From the NCBI RefSeq assembly GCF_003449035.1, contig NZ_QRGB01000001.1, positions 2,046,001 to 2,110,000 on the forward strand: a DNA stretch of 64,000 nt, given 5' to 3'. The notes under the pieces are model-generated. The model was not told where the DNA came from, did not search any database, and worked only from the letters and a program-made list of their open reading frames with translations. Both the position numbers and the translations under genes were made by a program. Of the stretch, positions 36,608 to 44,405 are shown one piece after another. The stretch comes from Pedobacter indicus. GTDB lineage: Bacteria; Bacteroidota; Bacteroidia; Sphingobacteriales; Sphingobacteriaceae. Every line of letters starts with the position of its first letter. Within the stretch, counting starts at the first letter, position 1.

Positions 36608-37357
36608 TCATAATACCGTAATCCCTTTTTGAATGTAGGGTGTTAAAAGCGTATCCGAAGAATCCAGCTCCGTAACCAAGTAGTCGATCTGAGAAGTTGA
36701 ACATATATTTAGCCATTTATTGCTATTGAGTTTTTCAGATATACTTATAACCGCAACTTTTTTTGCCGATCGGATAAGCGCTTTTTTCACCTCAACGATT
36801 TCCCAGTCCATATCCGTTAAGCCTTCTTCGGCAGAAAATGCATTTGCACCTAAGATGCATAAATCTGCTCTGATGTCTGCAAGAAGGTTGACAACACTCG
36901 CACCAGTATGTAGATTAGCGTTCTTTGTTAGCCGACCGCCTACACTGATCACATTGAGGTTGTCGTGCTCCGATAGCATGATGGCTACTTGTGGACTGAT
37001 TGTGATAATTGTTAATCGTAAGTTCTTTGGGATGACTTTAGCGAGTTCCAAAATCGTTGTACCTCCTTCGGTAAGAATGACCATGTTGTTTTTAAAGAGA
37101 GCCAATGTTTTTTGAGCTATTGAGCGTTTCTCTTCAAGTGCATATACTTGATTTTCAGTATTAAATGGCTTGACAAACGATTTGCTGACAGCGCCGCCAT
37201 GAACGCGGATAATCTTTCCATCATTTGCTAACTCTTTCAAGTCACGACGAATGGTGTCATCGGAAACATTGAGTTCTTCACTTAAGTCAACAGAAAGCAT
37301 TTTATTATGAAGTTCAATCTGTCTTAAGATCAGCGCTTGCCTTTTATGTTTTTTCAC
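36608..37357 (-). CDS. DeoR/GlpR-family transcriptional regulator
   Basis: A sugar-responsive repressor of 249 residues. An N-terminal winged helix-turn-helix carries the DeoR signature (LSEELNVSDDTIRRDLKELA, then GKIIRVHGGA). The C-terminal sensor domain (VILTEGGTTILELAKVI, GGRLTKNANLHTGASV, GANAFSAEEGLTDMDWEIVEVKK) normally binds a phosphosugar. The frame opens at 37411, but a -7 promoter box (37388-37395) lies inside that extension. A GTG at 37357 gives the typical MKKHKRQALILRQI start, so I use it. It is divergent from the DegT-MurQ-ceramidase module and is its likely regulator. Confidence 0.85.
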   Translation of the reverse strand: MKKHKRQALILRQIELHNKMLSVDLSEELNVSDDTIRRDLKELANDGKIIRVHGGAVSKSFVKPFNTENQVYALEEKRSIAQKTLALFKNNMVILTEGGTTILELAKVIPKNLRLTIITISPQVAIMLSEHDNLNVISVGGRLTKNANLHTGASVVNLLADIRADLCILGANAFSAEEGLTDMDWEIVEVKKALIRSAKKVAVISISEKLNSNKWLNICSTSQIDYLVTELDSSDTLLTPYIQKGITVL

Positions 37358-37387
37358 TACTAAATTCAGATTATTGTTAGATTCACT

Positions 37388-37395
37388 CAAATATA
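37388..37395 (-). promoter_or_regulatory. Probable -7 element of the DeoR gene
   Basis: TATATTTG on the minus strand, 31 bases before the GTG start at 37357. The upstream -33 box is not clear. It helps decide the start, since transcription would begin downstream of the ATG at 37411. Confidence 0.45.
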
Positions 37396-37687
37396 TTAAA
37401 TATTTATCCAATATTTATTCCGATACACGCATTTTGTAAATTGATATAGCGCATTAATTTTCCTTAGGTCTTTCCGAGTTTTATAGCATTATTGTTTCCT
37501 AATGTATTTTTATTAATTTATAGTTTAATATTGCAGGTGAATTTATTTTTGAGTTAACATTGAGGTGTTAAGGGGTTGGATGTTTGTCTTTTTTATTTTT
37601 GCGTTTTTTATTTTGCGTTTTTGAAATATAATTCCTTAATTGCATTAAATATGCAATGGTATTCATTTGCGCCTTCGGGATCCTGAC

Positions 37688-37705
37688 GGCCATAACCTGA
37701 TGGCC
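37688..37705. promoter_or_regulatory. Inverted repeat GGCCAT-N6-ATGGCC, candidate operator
   Basis: Perfect 6-bp arms around AACCTG, also readable as a direct repeat of GGCCATAA with a 14-base period. It lies about 54 bases before the first DegT start in the region shared with the DeoR gene, a natural place for that regulator to bind. Binding is inferred from position. Confidence 0.45.
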
Positions 37706-37758
37706 ATAATACGAGCGAACCAATTGTTTAAAGATAGAGTTTTAAAGAAACTTAAATT

Positions 37759-39102
37759 ATGAAAACTAAATACAATAGAAGAGATTTTATTTCTGCAGCA
37801 GCTATTGCAGGCGGCGGTATTGCTGTCGGAGCGCCTTACTTTTCTTTCGCGGATGATGGGAAACCTGCAATTCTTGGTGGATCAAAGGCAAAGGCCGACA
37901 GTTTTACGAATTGGCCGCTTTTTAATGAAACGGAAGAAAGGGCACTAATAGACGTATTAAAGAGTGGGAAATGGGGTCGGTTAAACGGAAAAGTGGTTGC
38001 CGGCTTTGAAGGTGAATATGCGAAATTATTGGGCGTTAACCACAGTCTGGGCGTGTCCAGCGGCACCAGTGCTCTGTATACGATTTTGGGGGCGTTGGAT
38101 GTTGGACCGGGAGATGAGGTTATTATGCCTGTTTACACCTTTATCGCAACTTATAATGTCGCCGTTTTAAACTATGCCTTGCCAATTTTCGTCGATACCG
38201 ACATCGAAAGCTTTCAAATAGATTCGACAAAAGTCGAGTCAGCTATCGGTCCGCAAACGAAAGTACTTATGCCGGTACATATTGGCGGTTCCCCATTTAA
38301 TATAGATCATTTTCTTCAAATAGCTGATAAGCATAACCTTCCATTGATTGAAGATGCTTGCCAGGCACATATGGCTGAATGGAAAGGGAAGAAAGTTGGA
38401 TCTTTCGGTCTGGCAGGTGCTTTCAGTTTCCAATCGTCTAAAAACCTGAATTGTGCGGAGGGTGGAGCTATAACCAGCAACAATGCCGATTTTATTAAAA
38501 CTTGCTATAATTTCCACAATCAAGGGCAGGGGGGCACAACGACATCATTCGGAACGGGTACGGGCACAAGAGGAACAAACTTGAGATTGACGGAGTTTCA
38601 GGGAAATATCTTGCTCGCACAGATGACAAGATTAAGAGAGCAAGCTGCTACTCGTGATAGAAATGCAAGATATCTGACCAGTCTTTTAAACGAAATAGAA
38701 GGAATAGAGCCTGCCAAGCTTTACGAGGGCACAACAGCAGGCGCTTATCATCTATATATGTTCCGGTACCTTAAGGAAGGGTTTGGAGGATTAAGCAGAG
38801 ATAAGTTCATTAAAGCATTACAGGCCGAAGGAATACCTTGTTCGCAAGGCTATGGTCAAATGAATAAGGATGAATATGTTACGGGTTTAGCTAAAAACAA
38901 ACACTATCTGAAGATTTATGGTGAAAAGAGAATGCAGGAATGGCTGGAACAGAATGAGTGTCCTCAGAACGATAAATTAACGAGTGAACAATCCGTTTGG
39001 TTTCTTCAGTATATGCTATTGGGTAACCAGTCGGATATGGATAAAATAGCTGCCGCTATTAAAAAAATAAAGAAATACGCAAAACAAATCAATAGCTTAT
39101 AA
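37759..39102 (+). CDS. Tat-exported DegT/DnrJ/EryC1/StrS aminotransferase, copy 1
   Basis: A PLP enzyme of 447 residues of the DegT sugar/aminocyclitol aminotransferase family. It begins with a twin-arginine signal (NRRDFIS, then a Gly/Ala-rich hydrophobic stretch to about residue 30), which is odd for a family that normally works in the cytosol. The active site is intact: D199 in EDACQA and Schiff-base K228 in SFQSSKNLNCAEGG. The C-terminal part with NECPQNDKL and MLLGNQSDM resembles scyllo-inosose/2-deoxy-inosose aminotransferases. It heads a module with murQ and a ceramidase-like gene. Predicted periplasmic; the amino donor and acceptor are unknown. Confidence 0.85.
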   Translation: MKTKYNRRDFISAAAIAGGGIAVGAPYFSFADDGKPAILGGSKAKADSFTNWPLFNETEERALIDVLKSGKWGRLNGKVVAGFEGEYAKLLGVNHSLGVSSGTSALYTILGALDVGPGDEVIMPVYTFIATYNVAVLNYALPIFVDTDIESFQIDSTKVESAIGPQTKVLMPVHIGGSPFNIDHFLQIADKHNLPLIEDACQAHMAEWKGKKVGSFGLAGAFSFQSSKNLNCAEGGAITSNNADFIKTCYNFHNQGQGGTTTSFGTGTGTRGTNLRLTEFQGNILLAQMTRLREQAATRDRNARYLTSLLNEIEGIEPAKLYEGTTAGAYHLYMFRYLKEGFGGLSRDKFIKALQAEGIPCSQGYGQMNKDEYVTGLAKNKHYLKIYGEKRMQEWLEQNECPQNDKLTSEQSVWFLQYMLLGNQSDMDKIAAAIKKIKKYAKQINSL

Positions 39103-39124
39103 TAATATAGAAATATAGAGACGG

Positions 39125-39946
39125 ATGGACCGCATTACAGAACAGCAATCAAAATACCGAAACTTAGAACAAAAATCGACCGCTGAACTGGTCGCCGCGA
39201 TCAATTCGGAGGATAATAAGGTTGCCGTGGAGATTGAGAAAACCCTGCCCATGATCAGTGATCTTATCGACGTGATTGTGAATAAATTGGAAAAAGGCGG
39301 ACGATTGTTTTACGTAGGTGCCGGAAGTGGCGGTCGCCTTGCTGTGCTAGACGTTATTGAGCTGCCCACAACCTACGGTATACCTAAAGGGGTCTTTAAT
39401 GTGATTTTGGCCGGTGGAGTAGATCACCTGGTCGACGCATTGGAAGAGGAAGAGGATAACACGACAGAGGGTTGGCATGAGCTAAAAGAGAAGCAGGTTA
39501 ATCCGAATGATATCGTAATTGGCATTTCTGCAAGTGGCACGACACCTTTTGTGCTTGAGACTTTGAAAAAGTGCAAGGAAGAGGGGATTGCTACCGGGTG
39601 CATCGTCAGTAATCCAGAATCACCTATAGCAAGTTATTCAGATTATCCGATCGAAGTAGTTACCGGACCTGAATTTGTTACGGGCAGCACGAGAATGAAA
39701 TGTGGGACGGCGCAAAAGATGATTTTCGATATGATCAGCACTACAACGATGATCCGTTTGAACAGGGTGCAGGATACCAGTATGATCCACGTGGCGTTGA
39801 TCAATGACAAGATTACTGATCGGGCCGTAAAGATACTGATGAAAAACACCGGAATCGAAAACTATGGAGAAGCTAAGGCTCTTTTATTAAAGCATGGAAG
39901 TGTTGATAAAGCACAGAAAGCGCAACAGTCGTTTCCTCATAAATAG
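39125..39946 (+). CDS. murQ: N-acetylmuramic acid 6-phosphate etherase (MurQ-like)
   Basis: A SIS-fold lyase of 273 residues. MurQ removes the lactyl ether from MurNAc-6-phosphate to give GlcNAc-6-phosphate in cell-wall recycling. The phosphosugar-binding signature YVGAGSGGRLAVLDVIELPTTYG includes the Glu of the catalytic strand; ISASGTTPFVLETL and GSTRMKCGTAQKMIFDMIS are also typical. It is cytoplasmic, unlike both neighbours. It is a little shorter than the usual 300 residues because the C-terminal helical domain is short. It lies 22 bases after the DegT gene and 6 before the ceramidase-like gene, so an amino-sugar substrate is likely for the module. Confidence 0.85.
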   Translation: MDRITEQQSKYRNLEQKSTAELVAAINSEDNKVAVEIEKTLPMISDLIDVIVNKLEKGGRLFYVGAGSGGRLAVLDVIELPTTYGIPKGVFNVILAGGVDHLVDALEEEEDNTTEGWHELKEKQVNPNDIVIGISASGTTPFVLETLKKCKEEGIATGCIVSNPESPIASYSDYPIEVVTGPEFVTGSTRMKCGTAQKMIFDMISTTTMIRLNRVQDTSMIHVALINDKITDRAVKILMKNTGIENYGEAKALLLKHGSVDKAQKAQQSFPHK

Positions 39947-39952
39947 AAAACA

Positions 39953-41572
39953 ATGATCAGCTCGCGAATATTAAATGTTTTGTTCCTTGTAGCCTTGCCC
40001 TATCTTTTGTTAGGACAAACGGTGTACCAGGTTGGCAGCGATAAACAGCCAATTGAACCTTCTTCCTCAATCTTCTCGGTTGCACTCGCCGGTTATGGCG
40101 CGCCAAGAGACGGACGATTTAGCCTGGAGTGGATAAAAGTTGACAACGAATCCATCCCGTTCAAAATTTTTGACAAAGATGAGCAAGCAGGTAAACGTGC
40201 AGAGAGAAGTGAAATTCAGCCTGTTGATTTCGCAGTATATAAAAATAAGGTATACGGATTAACGGGAAATAACGAGTTATTGCGGTATCAGGGTCATGGA
40301 GAATGGTTACGTATTGCCATTCAAAATGGCATAACTTATACGCAAGATATCGTGAAAATTGGTGTGCACAAAGATCGATTGTACGGACTAGATGCATCGG
40401 GTACTGTGTTTATCGCTCAGCATAAAACCGATAATAACCTTTTTACACATACCCTTTCGATTGAAAATAACAAAGAACACGTTCTTCTGATTTCCCTTGA
40501 TCTGTGTGGTTTTGACTACGCTTTTATAAATCAGGTGAAAGCAGCTATTTCCAAAAAGCACAAAATCCCTGCATCGGCCATCTTGATCAATGCTTCACAC
40601 ACGCATTTTGCTCCTGTCTCACAAAACTGGTTCACTTGGGGAGAACATTGTCAGCGGCCCAACCCTGAATACATGGAGGCTGTCGTAAAACCCGCTATAA
40701 TCACATCCGTTAAAAACGCTATCAAATCCGCGAAATCCGCGACTATATCCTTCGGTCGCGGGCAGGTGGAGATTGGGTCTAACCGAAGGTTTCCGGATGG
40801 TCCTTACGATCGGGATGTTGATGTTATTAAGATAGCCTATCAAGGTCAGCATACGAATAATATTTTGTTTATGCACGGCTGTCATCCCGTTTTCCAAAAT
40901 GCAGGGGAAGAGGGGGTAACGGTAAGTGCTAATTATCCCGCCGTCGCAAGAGATCTGATCAACAGGAAATCTGGCGGTGAAAGTATGTTCATCCAAGGAA
41001 CCGCAGGTGATGTGAATCCGATCGATTCAGATCATCGGCTCAGCGGAGAAAAACTGGCAAATGCTGTTCTTGATGTACTGGATAATCAATTAATGGAAAT
41101 TTCCGGCGAGATCGACTACCATTTGGACTCCGTCAATTTTCCAGTTAAAGCTTGGTCTGTAGATGCGCTGGAAAAATTCAAAAAAGAGAATAGCGGGAAA
41201 GAAGGAGATGTAGGTGCAGAGAAGAACGTGCGATGGGCCGATCTGATGCTGAAGCACCACCGGGAAGGCACGATGCCCGAGTCAATGCCGGTTTATATCC
41301 AAACAATAAATATTGGAAACTGGAAGTTAGTAGGCTTGTCTAGGGAAGTGGTTTCCGAATACGGCCTCGGCATAAAAGCTTTATATCCTGACAAGATTGT
41401 TAGTGTAGCCGGATATACGAATGATGTAGCGAGCTACTTGCCTACCATTCGCCATATTAAGGCCGGTGTTTATGAAGGCGATGAATCGTTTTTCTGGTAT
41501 GGCCAACCCAATATATTCCCCGACAATGTATATGACCAGATCATTTCGGCTGTAAAGGCCAATAACCGCTAA
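39953..41572 (+). CDS. Neutral/alkaline ceramidase-like secreted hydrolase, copy 1
   Basis: A 539-residue exported protein with a signal peptide ending near LLGQT. About 120 residues without clear family follow, then the neutral-ceramidase N-terminal domain with the zinc-binding ASHTHFAP and the HGCHPVF strand. At the position where true ceramidases carry the serine nucleophile (GDVSPN) this protein has GDVNP (N355). It may therefore not hydrolyse ceramide. The C-terminal ceramidase Ig-like domain is absent. It is the third gene of the DegT-murQ module; the substrate is unknown. Confidence 0.78.
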   Translation: MISSRILNVLFLVALPYLLLGQTVYQVGSDKQPIEPSSSIFSVALAGYGAPRDGRFSLEWIKVDNESIPFKIFDKDEQAGKRAERSEIQPVDFAVYKNKVYGLTGNNELLRYQGHGEWLRIAIQNGITYTQDIVKIGVHKDRLYGLDASGTVFIAQHKTDNNLFTHTLSIENNKEHVLLISLDLCGFDYAFINQVKAAISKKHKIPASAILINASHTHFAPVSQNWFTWGEHCQRPNPEYMEAVVKPAIITSVKNAIKSAKSATISFGRGQVEIGSNRRFPDGPYDRDVDVIKIAYQGQHTNNILFMHGCHPVFQNAGEEGVTVSANYPAVARDLINRKSGGESMFIQGTAGDVNPIDSDHRLSGEKLANAVLDVLDNQLMEISGEIDYHLDSVNFPVKAWSVDALEKFKKENSGKEGDVGAEKNVRWADLMLKHHREGTMPESMPVYIQTINIGNWKLVGLSREVVSEYGLGIKALYPDKIVSVAGYTNDVASYLPTIRHIKAGVYEGDESFFWYGQPNIFPDNVYDQIISAVKANNR

Positions 41573-41603
41573 TTTTTTTCATTCAGTTTGTTTTTTGTGT
41601 TCT

Positions 41604-41633
41604 GAGCTTTCGTGCAATCCCGCATGAAAGCTC
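41604..41633 (+). terminator. Hairpin after the ceramidase-like gene
   Basis: GAGCTTTCGTGC pairs with GCATGAAAGCTC around a six-base loop (one G-T pair), 31 bases after the stop. It lacks a T-run after the stem, so it is a weak or non-canonical terminator. Confidence 0.45.
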
Positions 41634-41769
41634 ATTGTGTCGTTAAAGTTAAAATACACTGCGCTTATAACGTTAGGGTTAATTTCTGTGTATACTTTTA
41701 TCTAAGCCAAAGCGTAGTCAGAACATAGTCGTATGTCATTCGGAGATTAATCGGGTATACACGACTAAT

Positions 41770-41808
41770 GTCCGAATGATGTCCGAACAATGTCCGACTA
41801 AAGTCCGA
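41770..41808 (+). repeat. Tandem 11-bp repeat with GTCCGA core, four copies
   Basis: GTCCGA occurs at 41770, 41781, 41792 and 41803, exactly 11 bases apart, with variable A/T-rich spacers (consensus unit AATGTCCGAAT). The cores lie on the same face of the helix. It could be a multimeric regulator site or a family-specific dispersed element; no gene reads directly from it. Confidence 0.8.
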
Positions 41809-42020
41809 CTTGAATAGGCAGAAAATATCTCGATTTTACGGTGAAAAATACTACAAAAACAATTTGTTGTCGGTTTGTTTCGTTATAAAACGTTTGCCGT
41901 TTGCTGCTTGGATATTTAACTAAAAGGAAATATACAGTTACTGTATTGCGGGGCTAATTTTAATTTTATCAAATGAAAACTGAGAGTAATCAGCACGGCT
42001 TTTGCCGGTTAAGCCGATTT

Positions 42021-43049
42021 CTAAGATAGTTTTGGTGAAGATGATTCGCGGACGATCAATTCTGGTTCCAGCACAATTTTGGGTGGGGTGGATTCTTTAT
42101 AGAAGTTTTTAGCTGGGAGCGACAAGAAAAGTTTAGCGGCCTCTTCGCCCATTTCGATGTTTCGTTGATTGACTGTCGTGAGGCTGGGTGTGATGTATTC
42201 CCCGAAAGCTTCATTGGCAAATCCAACTAAGCCGAATTGGCCAGGCATATGAAGTTTACGCTTTTTCAGAACTTGCAGGGCTCCGAGAGCCATGAAATCC
42301 TCGGCTGCAAAAATGGCGTCCGGGCGTTCGGTCAGATCTAAAAGTACTCCTGCTGCTTTTTCTCCTGATTGGATGGAAACATCCCCCGGTATAATGTTAG
42401 ATTCTTTGAAAGGGAGTTCATGATCTTCGAGTGCCGCCTTATAACCTAAAAGACGATCTTCAAAAATCTTGATATGTTGCTGTCCGCAGATATGTGCGAT
42501 GTTGGTATACCCCTGATCGATCAGGTGACTGGTTGCCATGTAGGCACCTTTGAAGTCATCGATGACAACTGAAGGGAAACCGAGTGTATCGTTCGTTCGG
42601 TCAAATAGAATCAGCGGTACGCCTTGCTCTTTTACTTCTAGAAAATGATCGTAGTTTGTCGTTTCTTTCGAGATCGAAACGATGATCGCATCGACATTTG
42701 ATTGAAGAAGTGTATTAATTCCTTCTTTTTCGTTCGTATATTTTTCGTTCGTTTGGAAAAGCAGGATTTGATAACCGCTTTTGCGCGCGACCGATTCGAT
42801 ACCATGCACTACAGACCCGAAGAAGCTGATTTTTGCACTCGGGATAATTACGCCGATAACGAAGGTCTTGCCCGAACGAAGAGACATGGCAATCCGGTCT
42901 TGACGATAGTTGAGTTTTTTTGCCATTTCCTGAACCCGCTGTTTCATGGCCATTCCGATTGAAGGATTGTTGTTGAGGGCTCTAGATACCGTTGCCGCGG
43001 TTGTGTTCAGTTCTTTGGCAATATCGTGGATGGTGACTCTTTTTTTCAA
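42021..43049 (-). CDS. LacI-family transcriptional regulator
   Basis: A 342-residue repressor. The N-terminal LacI HTH (VTIHDIAKELNTTAATVSRALNNNPSIG) is followed by hinge and a periplasmic-binding-protein-like sugar-binding domain (IGVIIPSAKISFFGSVVHGIE, VPLILFDRTND, ADAIFAAEDFMALGAL, TPSLTTVNQRNIEMGEEA). It is divergent from galK, and a palindrome with the central CG typical of LacI operators lies just before galK. It is therefore likely to control the galactose operon. The effector, galactose or a derivative, is inferred. Confidence 0.92.
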   Translation of the reverse strand: MKKRVTIHDIAKELNTTAATVSRALNNNPSIGMAMKQRVQEMAKKLNYRQDRIAMSLRSGKTFVIGVIIPSAKISFFGSVVHGIESVARKSGYQILLFQTNEKYTNEKEGINTLLQSNVDAIIVSISKETTNYDHFLEVKEQGVPLILFDRTNDTLGFPSVVIDDFKGAYMATSHLIDQGYTNIAHICGQQHIKIFEDRLLGYKAALEDHELPFKESNIIPGDVSIQSGEKAAGVLLDLTERPDAIFAAEDFMALGALQVLKKRKLHMPGQFGLVGFANEAFGEYITPSLTTVNQRNIEMGEEAAKLFLSLPAKNFYKESTPPKIVLEPELIVRESSSPKLS

Positions 43050-43123
43050 AATTAGAATATAATATGCGCAAGATAATAATTTTCATCAAATGCATTGATC
43101 GAAATCTATTTCAATAATATTCT

Positions 43124-43131
43124 TAGTTTTG
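43124..43131 (+). promoter_or_regulatory. Probable -7 element of galK operon
   Basis: TAGTTTTG fits TAnnTTTG, 62 bases before the galK start. No -33 TTTG is visible at the standard spacing. The LacI-type operator lies about 40 bases downstream, so repression would block elongation rather than RNA polymerase binding. Confidence 0.4.
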
Positions 43132-43170
43132 ATTTTTATTTTAAATTCTTTTTTGTAATTATGTAGTGAC

Positions 43171-43182
43171 GTAATCGATTAC
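43171..43182. promoter_or_regulatory. LacI-type operator before galK
   Basis: The perfect palindrome GTAATCGATTAC with a central CG, ending eleven bases before the galK ATG. Flanking TAGT and ACTA extend the symmetry imperfectly. It lies between the LacI-family gene and galK, so autoregulation and galK repression are the natural reading. Confidence 0.65.
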
Positions 43183-43193
43183 ACTATAGATAA

Positions 43194-44378
43194 ATGAATA
43201 ATATAGAAAATGACAATGCAGCTGAGATTATCATTGAAAAAGTAAAACACCGGTTTTCTGAGCTGTATGATACGGAGCCGAGTATTTTTACATCTCCTGG
43301 GCGAATTAACCTGATCGGGGAGCATACCGACTATAACCAAGGCTTGGTTTTGCCGGCCGCTATCGATAAAGTAATCGTGCTTGCTATTTCGAAGCGTGAA
43401 GATGCACAGATTAACATTTTTTCAGAAAGCTATCAGAAGCTTTATGCGGGTACGCTTGAAAATTTAGAGCCATCGGGGATATTATGGCCAGATTATATTC
43501 TGGGTGTTATCGTTGAATTGCAAAAGAGAGGTTGTGAGTTGAGCGGTGTCGATATCGTTTTCGATGGGAATATTCCTCAGGGAGCGGGTTTATCATCTTC
43601 GGCAGCCTTGGAATGTGCTGCAGCATTTGGTATTAATGAGATTTTTGATTTAAAATTAAGTTCATTGGAGATCGCTAAGATCGGTCAGGCTGCTGAGAAT
43701 AATTTTGTTGGAGTTCAATGTGGTTTAATGGATCAATTTGCCAGTGTTTTTGGTAAATCAGACCATTTAATAAAATTGGATTGCGAGAGTTTTGAATTTA
43801 ATTTTATACCTTTCAATGCTAAAAATTACAAGGTCGTTCTTTTTGATACCGGCGTGAAACATTCACTTGCGTCCTCTGCTTACAATGAGCGCAGGTCGCA
43901 ATGCGAATCTGGGGTAGAATTGGTTCAAGAACATCATCCGGACGTCGACAGTCTGCGCCGGGTTAGCCAGCAGATGCTAGACGATTATGTCAAAGGGGTT
44001 GATCCGGTGGTTTACAACCGATGTGCTTATGTGGTGAAGGAAATCCAGCGACTTCAGGATGCATGCGAAGATTTGTTGAAAGGGGATCTGGAAACATTTG
44101 GGAAACGGATGTACGAAACCCACGAAGGTTTGCGCGACGAGTATGAAGTTAGCTGTGAGGAACTGGATTATTTAGTCGATCGGGTCAAAGCGCATCCAGA
44201 AGTTATTGGAGCTAGAATGATGGGCGGGGGGTTTGGAGGCTGCACGATTAACCTGATACAATCAGAATCGGTTGACAGGGTTGTTGAGGAAACAAGCAAT
44301 GCTTATAAAAGGGATATGGACAGAGAGCTGAAAGTATATTTTGTGTCGATTGAGGATGGAACAAAGCGAGTATTATAA
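43194..44378 (+). CDS. galK: Galactokinase
   Basis: A GHMP kinase of 394 residues that phosphorylates galactose at C1. The galactokinase signature GRINLIGEHTDYNQGLVLPAAI is near residue 30, the ATP-binding loop IPQGAGLSSSAALE near 125, the catalytic Asp in CGLMDQFASVFG, and the C-terminal MMGGGFGGCTINLI. It is the first gene of the galK-SGLT-galM operon. galT and galE are not in this window. Confidence 0.96.
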   Translation: MNNIENDNAAEIIIEKVKHRFSELYDTEPSIFTSPGRINLIGEHTDYNQGLVLPAAIDKVIVLAISKREDAQINIFSESYQKLYAGTLENLEPSGILWPDYILGVIVELQKRGCELSGVDIVFDGNIPQGAGLSSSAALECAAAFGINEIFDLKLSSLEIAKIGQAAENNFVGVQCGLMDQFASVFGKSDHLIKLDCESFEFNFIPFNAKNYKVVLFDTGVKHSLASSAYNERRSQCESGVELVQEHHPDVDSLRRVSQQMLDDYVKGVDPVVYNRCAYVVKEIQRLQDACEDLLKGDLETFGKRMYETHEGLRDEYEVSCEELDYLVDRVKAHPEVIGARMMGGGFGGCTINLIQSESVDRVVEETSNAYKRDMDRELKVYFVSIEDGTKRVL

Positions 44379-44405
44379 ATAAACTAAATTATAGAATTCT
44401 AACCA

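Larger units (their letters stand above)
37358..37758. other. Divergent regulatory region between DeoR gene and first DegT module
   Basis: About 400 bases, strongly AT-rich, with no supportable gene. It contains the DeoR -7 box on the minus strand (37388-37395) and an 18-base inverted repeat near the DegT side (37688-37705). No clear TAnnTTTG box was found on the plus strand, so the promoter of the DegT operon is not located. Confidence 0.6.
41573..42020. other. Intergenic region with hairpin and 11-bp repeat array
   Basis: A 448-base stretch between two convergent transcripts, with no supportable gene longer than 18 codons. It holds a 12-bp hairpin (41604-41633), an array of four GTCCGA repeats (41770-41808) and, just before it, TTCGGA in inverted orientation. 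Two GTATAC-containing patches also occur (near 41690 and 41754). Confidence 0.6.

Noticed and set aside
42000-42024. Short hairpin CGGCTT/AAGCCG at the end of the LacI-family gene
   Set aside because: Only six pairs, partly within the coding region and no T-run, so not called a terminator.
41973-42029. 18-residue frame (MKTESNQHGFCRLSRFLR) before the end of the LacI-family gene
   Set aside because: Too short, overlapping the LacI stop on the other strand, with no promoter or biased codons; cannot be told from chance.
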